NCBI RefSeq assembly: GCF_021917145.1
Contig: NC_061074.1
Span: 14,043,609 to 14,107,608 of the forward strand
DNA length: 64,000 nucleotides
DNA from: Hypomesus transpacificus
Taxonomy: Eukaryota > Chordata > Actinopteri > Osmeriformes > Osmeridae
Reading direction: 5' to 3'
How positions within the stretch are numbered: the first letter of the stretch is position 1; each line of letters opens with the position of its first letter. Both the position numbers and the translations under genes were made by a program. Shown here in pieces: positions 62,141 through 64,000 of this stretch. Below the pieces are notes generated by a model. It saw nothing but the letters and a program-made list of their open reading frames with translations. It searched no databases and had not been told where the DNA came from.

Positions 62141-62728
62141 ATGGCCGAAGTAGCCCAGGAACATTTAGTAGAAATCGACCCGGATTTTGAACCACTCTCA
62201 CGGCCCCGCTCATGCACTTGGCCCCTGCCTCGACCGGAGTTCATAAATCCAGGAGACTCAAACACATCTTCGCCAGCCACGTCAGTGAAACAGGAACCCA
62301 CCAGCAGTTCCGACTTTATTAGCAGTCTCAGTTTGTTGGAGGAGACTGAAGATTTTCCTGAGCAAAAGCATAACAACTTGTGCAATGATTTCAAGTGTCA
62401 GGATAACTGTATCCACGACCAGCCCAGTCAACATCAGCAACAGCTCCCAAACCCTCAGCTCTCGCATCAGCAACAGGTGCCTCTCCTGTCCTCTCCAGTC
62501 GGCTCAACATCCTCAGTTGCGGCGACTGCTGCTGCCGCTGCCCAACGTAAAAGTAGCTCATCTCGTCGTAATGCGTGGGGAAATATGTCGTATGCTGATC
62601 TCATAACTAAAGCTATTGAGAGTTCCCCAGAGAAGCGCCTCACATTGTCCCAGATTTACGACTGGATGGTGAAGAGCGTTCCTTATTTCAAGGACAAGGG
62701 AGACAGCAATAGTTCTGCTGGTTGGAAG
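62141..62728 (+). CDS. FOXO1: Forkhead box O1, exon 1 (partial gene)
   Basis: The ATG at 62141 opens 196 codons up to a donor (AAG|GTATGA at 62728/62729). Seen: [20 protein letters not shown]; the first Akt site [10 protein letters not shown] with Thr26; [18 protein letters not shown]; a Q-rich stretch; an alanine run; [17 protein letters not shown] and the first half of the forkhead domain to SNSSAGWK. Known: FOXO genes are split at exactly this point in the forkhead (GWK|NSIRH). The TWPLPRPEF and SLLEE blocks fit FOXO1 rather than FOXO3/4/6, and the neighbours agree. FOXO1 is a nuclear transcription factor held in the cytoplasm after insulin/Akt phosphorylation. The rest of the gene lies beyond the window. 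Confidence 0.95.
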
Positions 62729-64000
62729 GTATGACTTATTTTTTATAATATCGAACGAGAAGTTCAGTTTAATCAAATATGCAAGTTTGTATTTTATAAG
62801 CATCATATTTCAAGGTGCAATTCATACCAGCTAACTGGTAGAATCACAAAATAGCTTTTAAGGGGTATACATAACTTATTTTCTAGCTTGACCAGACCAC
62901 TCCTAGAGCAAGCTCCAGTAATGTTATGTCATCTCCTTTCATTGTGTTGGTAGAGTAACCATGTTATGTCCACTGGCCAATTTCGGCCAGTCTAGTCAGT
63001 CATCTGATTTTTCCAGATATTAAAAGTCTGCTGACGAAACAGAGATTTCCATCTATTGATGGAGTTTCCAAAATGTGCTTGACTTTGTTGTTTGAAGGGA
63101 GATCTTCTAAAACGCAATTGACATATTATCAGAGTTTCAAATCCTTTAAAATCTAATCCATTGATCACCTTTTACAAAATATGTGTCAGAAGAGCTCTTC
63201 ATAAGACCCAGTATTCAAAGAAACCATTATCTGAAGTATTAATGAACTGTGGAATGTAGCCAATATTATTACACAAGAAGGGTCCTCAGGTTACGGGTGT
63301 GATGAAGTCTGCCCTCCACTCTGGAATGGTATTCTGAGGTGTAAACACAGCTGACTCCACTGTTTCTGTGCTGTCTGCCAGATCCTGCATGTAGGACAGC
63401 AGTCTCATTTTAACTGGCTGCTAAGAAACTGTTTGAGTCTTCAGCCAGATTGGAAGGATTTGCTGTGGTATTTTCTAGTCACAGGGTGTTAGGGCTGTCT
63501 GTGAAAGCCAAGGCCATAGTCGGAGGCACTTTCGTAAAATAGGCAGAAAAGTGTTGTTTTTCAGTCATGTGCTGACACACTCCATTTTCCCACTGAATAT
63601 AAAAGTGGTATGCTGTTATCCAGATCACATTTGTATAGAGGTCTGTGCCAGTCTCAAAGGAAATGAGTGTGAATGGTTGATAATGTTTGTAAATGTAAAT
63701 TACATGAGTAAAATTGTTTTTAGTGAAATATTTGAAACACTTGATTCAACTAAATGATGAGACAGACTAGTTGATGCCATTCCCTTCTTTCATTGTATAT
63801 TATTTAAATGGTAGTATTTTGTTTGTTTGTGGCTTAAGTTGTTTATCTAAGTATAGCAGCAGTATGTACATGTTTCAGGAGCAGTGTTTACATATGGCAC
63901 TGTATACTGTAGGTGGTTTTTCTCTTCAACTTCTCTCTGTTTGTTCTACTCACAGTTACTCTGTTCTGCCTGCTCACTATTGACACCAGTAGAACATTTT
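62729..64000 (+). other. FOXO1: Start of FOXO1 intron 1
   Basis: No further FOXO1 exon is visible. Intron 1 is very long in other vertebrates. The short ORFs here show no family features. Confidence 0.7.

Noticed and set aside
62122..62394. Minus-strand ORF over FOXO1 exon 1
   Set aside because: Antisense shadow of a coding exon with clear family identity.

Overview
The window is vertebrate nuclear DNA, almost certainly from a teleost fish with a compact genome. Coding exons are separated by GT/AG introns, many under 300 bp. The proteins are vertebrate neuronal, matrix and signalling families. The intergenic DNA carries teleost-type repeats: a Tc1/mariner element, tRNA-derived SINEs with a conserved core, L2-like LINE tails ending in ATTCTG repeats, TTAA-flanked MITEs and hAT-like ends.

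Six protein genes can be read exon by exon. In order: the last seven exons of NBEA (+, 80-5486); a complete DCLK1 (-, 20039-10825, 15 coding exons, about 770 aa); SOHLH2 (-, 23345-21299); SPART/spartin (-, 29887-24631, about 602 aa); POSTN/periostin (-, 49413-40820, 20 coding exons, about 836 aa); a TRPC4-type channel (-, 57435-52204, 10 coding exons, about 917 aa); and exon 1 of FOXO1 (+, 62141-62728), whose first intron runs off the window. An intact Tc1-like transposase gene (51678-50641) sits between POSTN and TRPC4.

The order NBEA-DCLK1-SOHLH2-SPART-POSTN-TRPC4-FOXO1 matches human 13q13-q14. The genes that lie between SPART and POSTN in human (CCNA1, SERTM1, RFXAP, SMAD9, ALG5, EXOSC8, SUPT20H) and between TRPC4 and FOXO1 (UFM1, FREM2, STOML3, PROSER1, NHLRC3, LHFPL6, COG6) are not seen. 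That fits a duplicated, thinned teleost paralogon. The genes are neighbours by ancestry, not a shared pathway.

The main points of interest are: a 39-bp coding minisatellite in POSTN whose units repeat a splice-donor-like motif; a structurally complete, possibly active Tc1 element; a partial tandem copy of a TRPC4 exon with open frame, donor and its own ATG; loss of the usual TRPC4 C-terminal PDZ ligand; a decayed repeat-borne ORF for a membrane plus coiled-coil protein; small tandem duplications spanning the stop codons of both NBEA and DCLK1; and several perfect inverted repeats. All exon calls come from reading splice signals and phases by eye and from remembered family sequences. No alignment was run.
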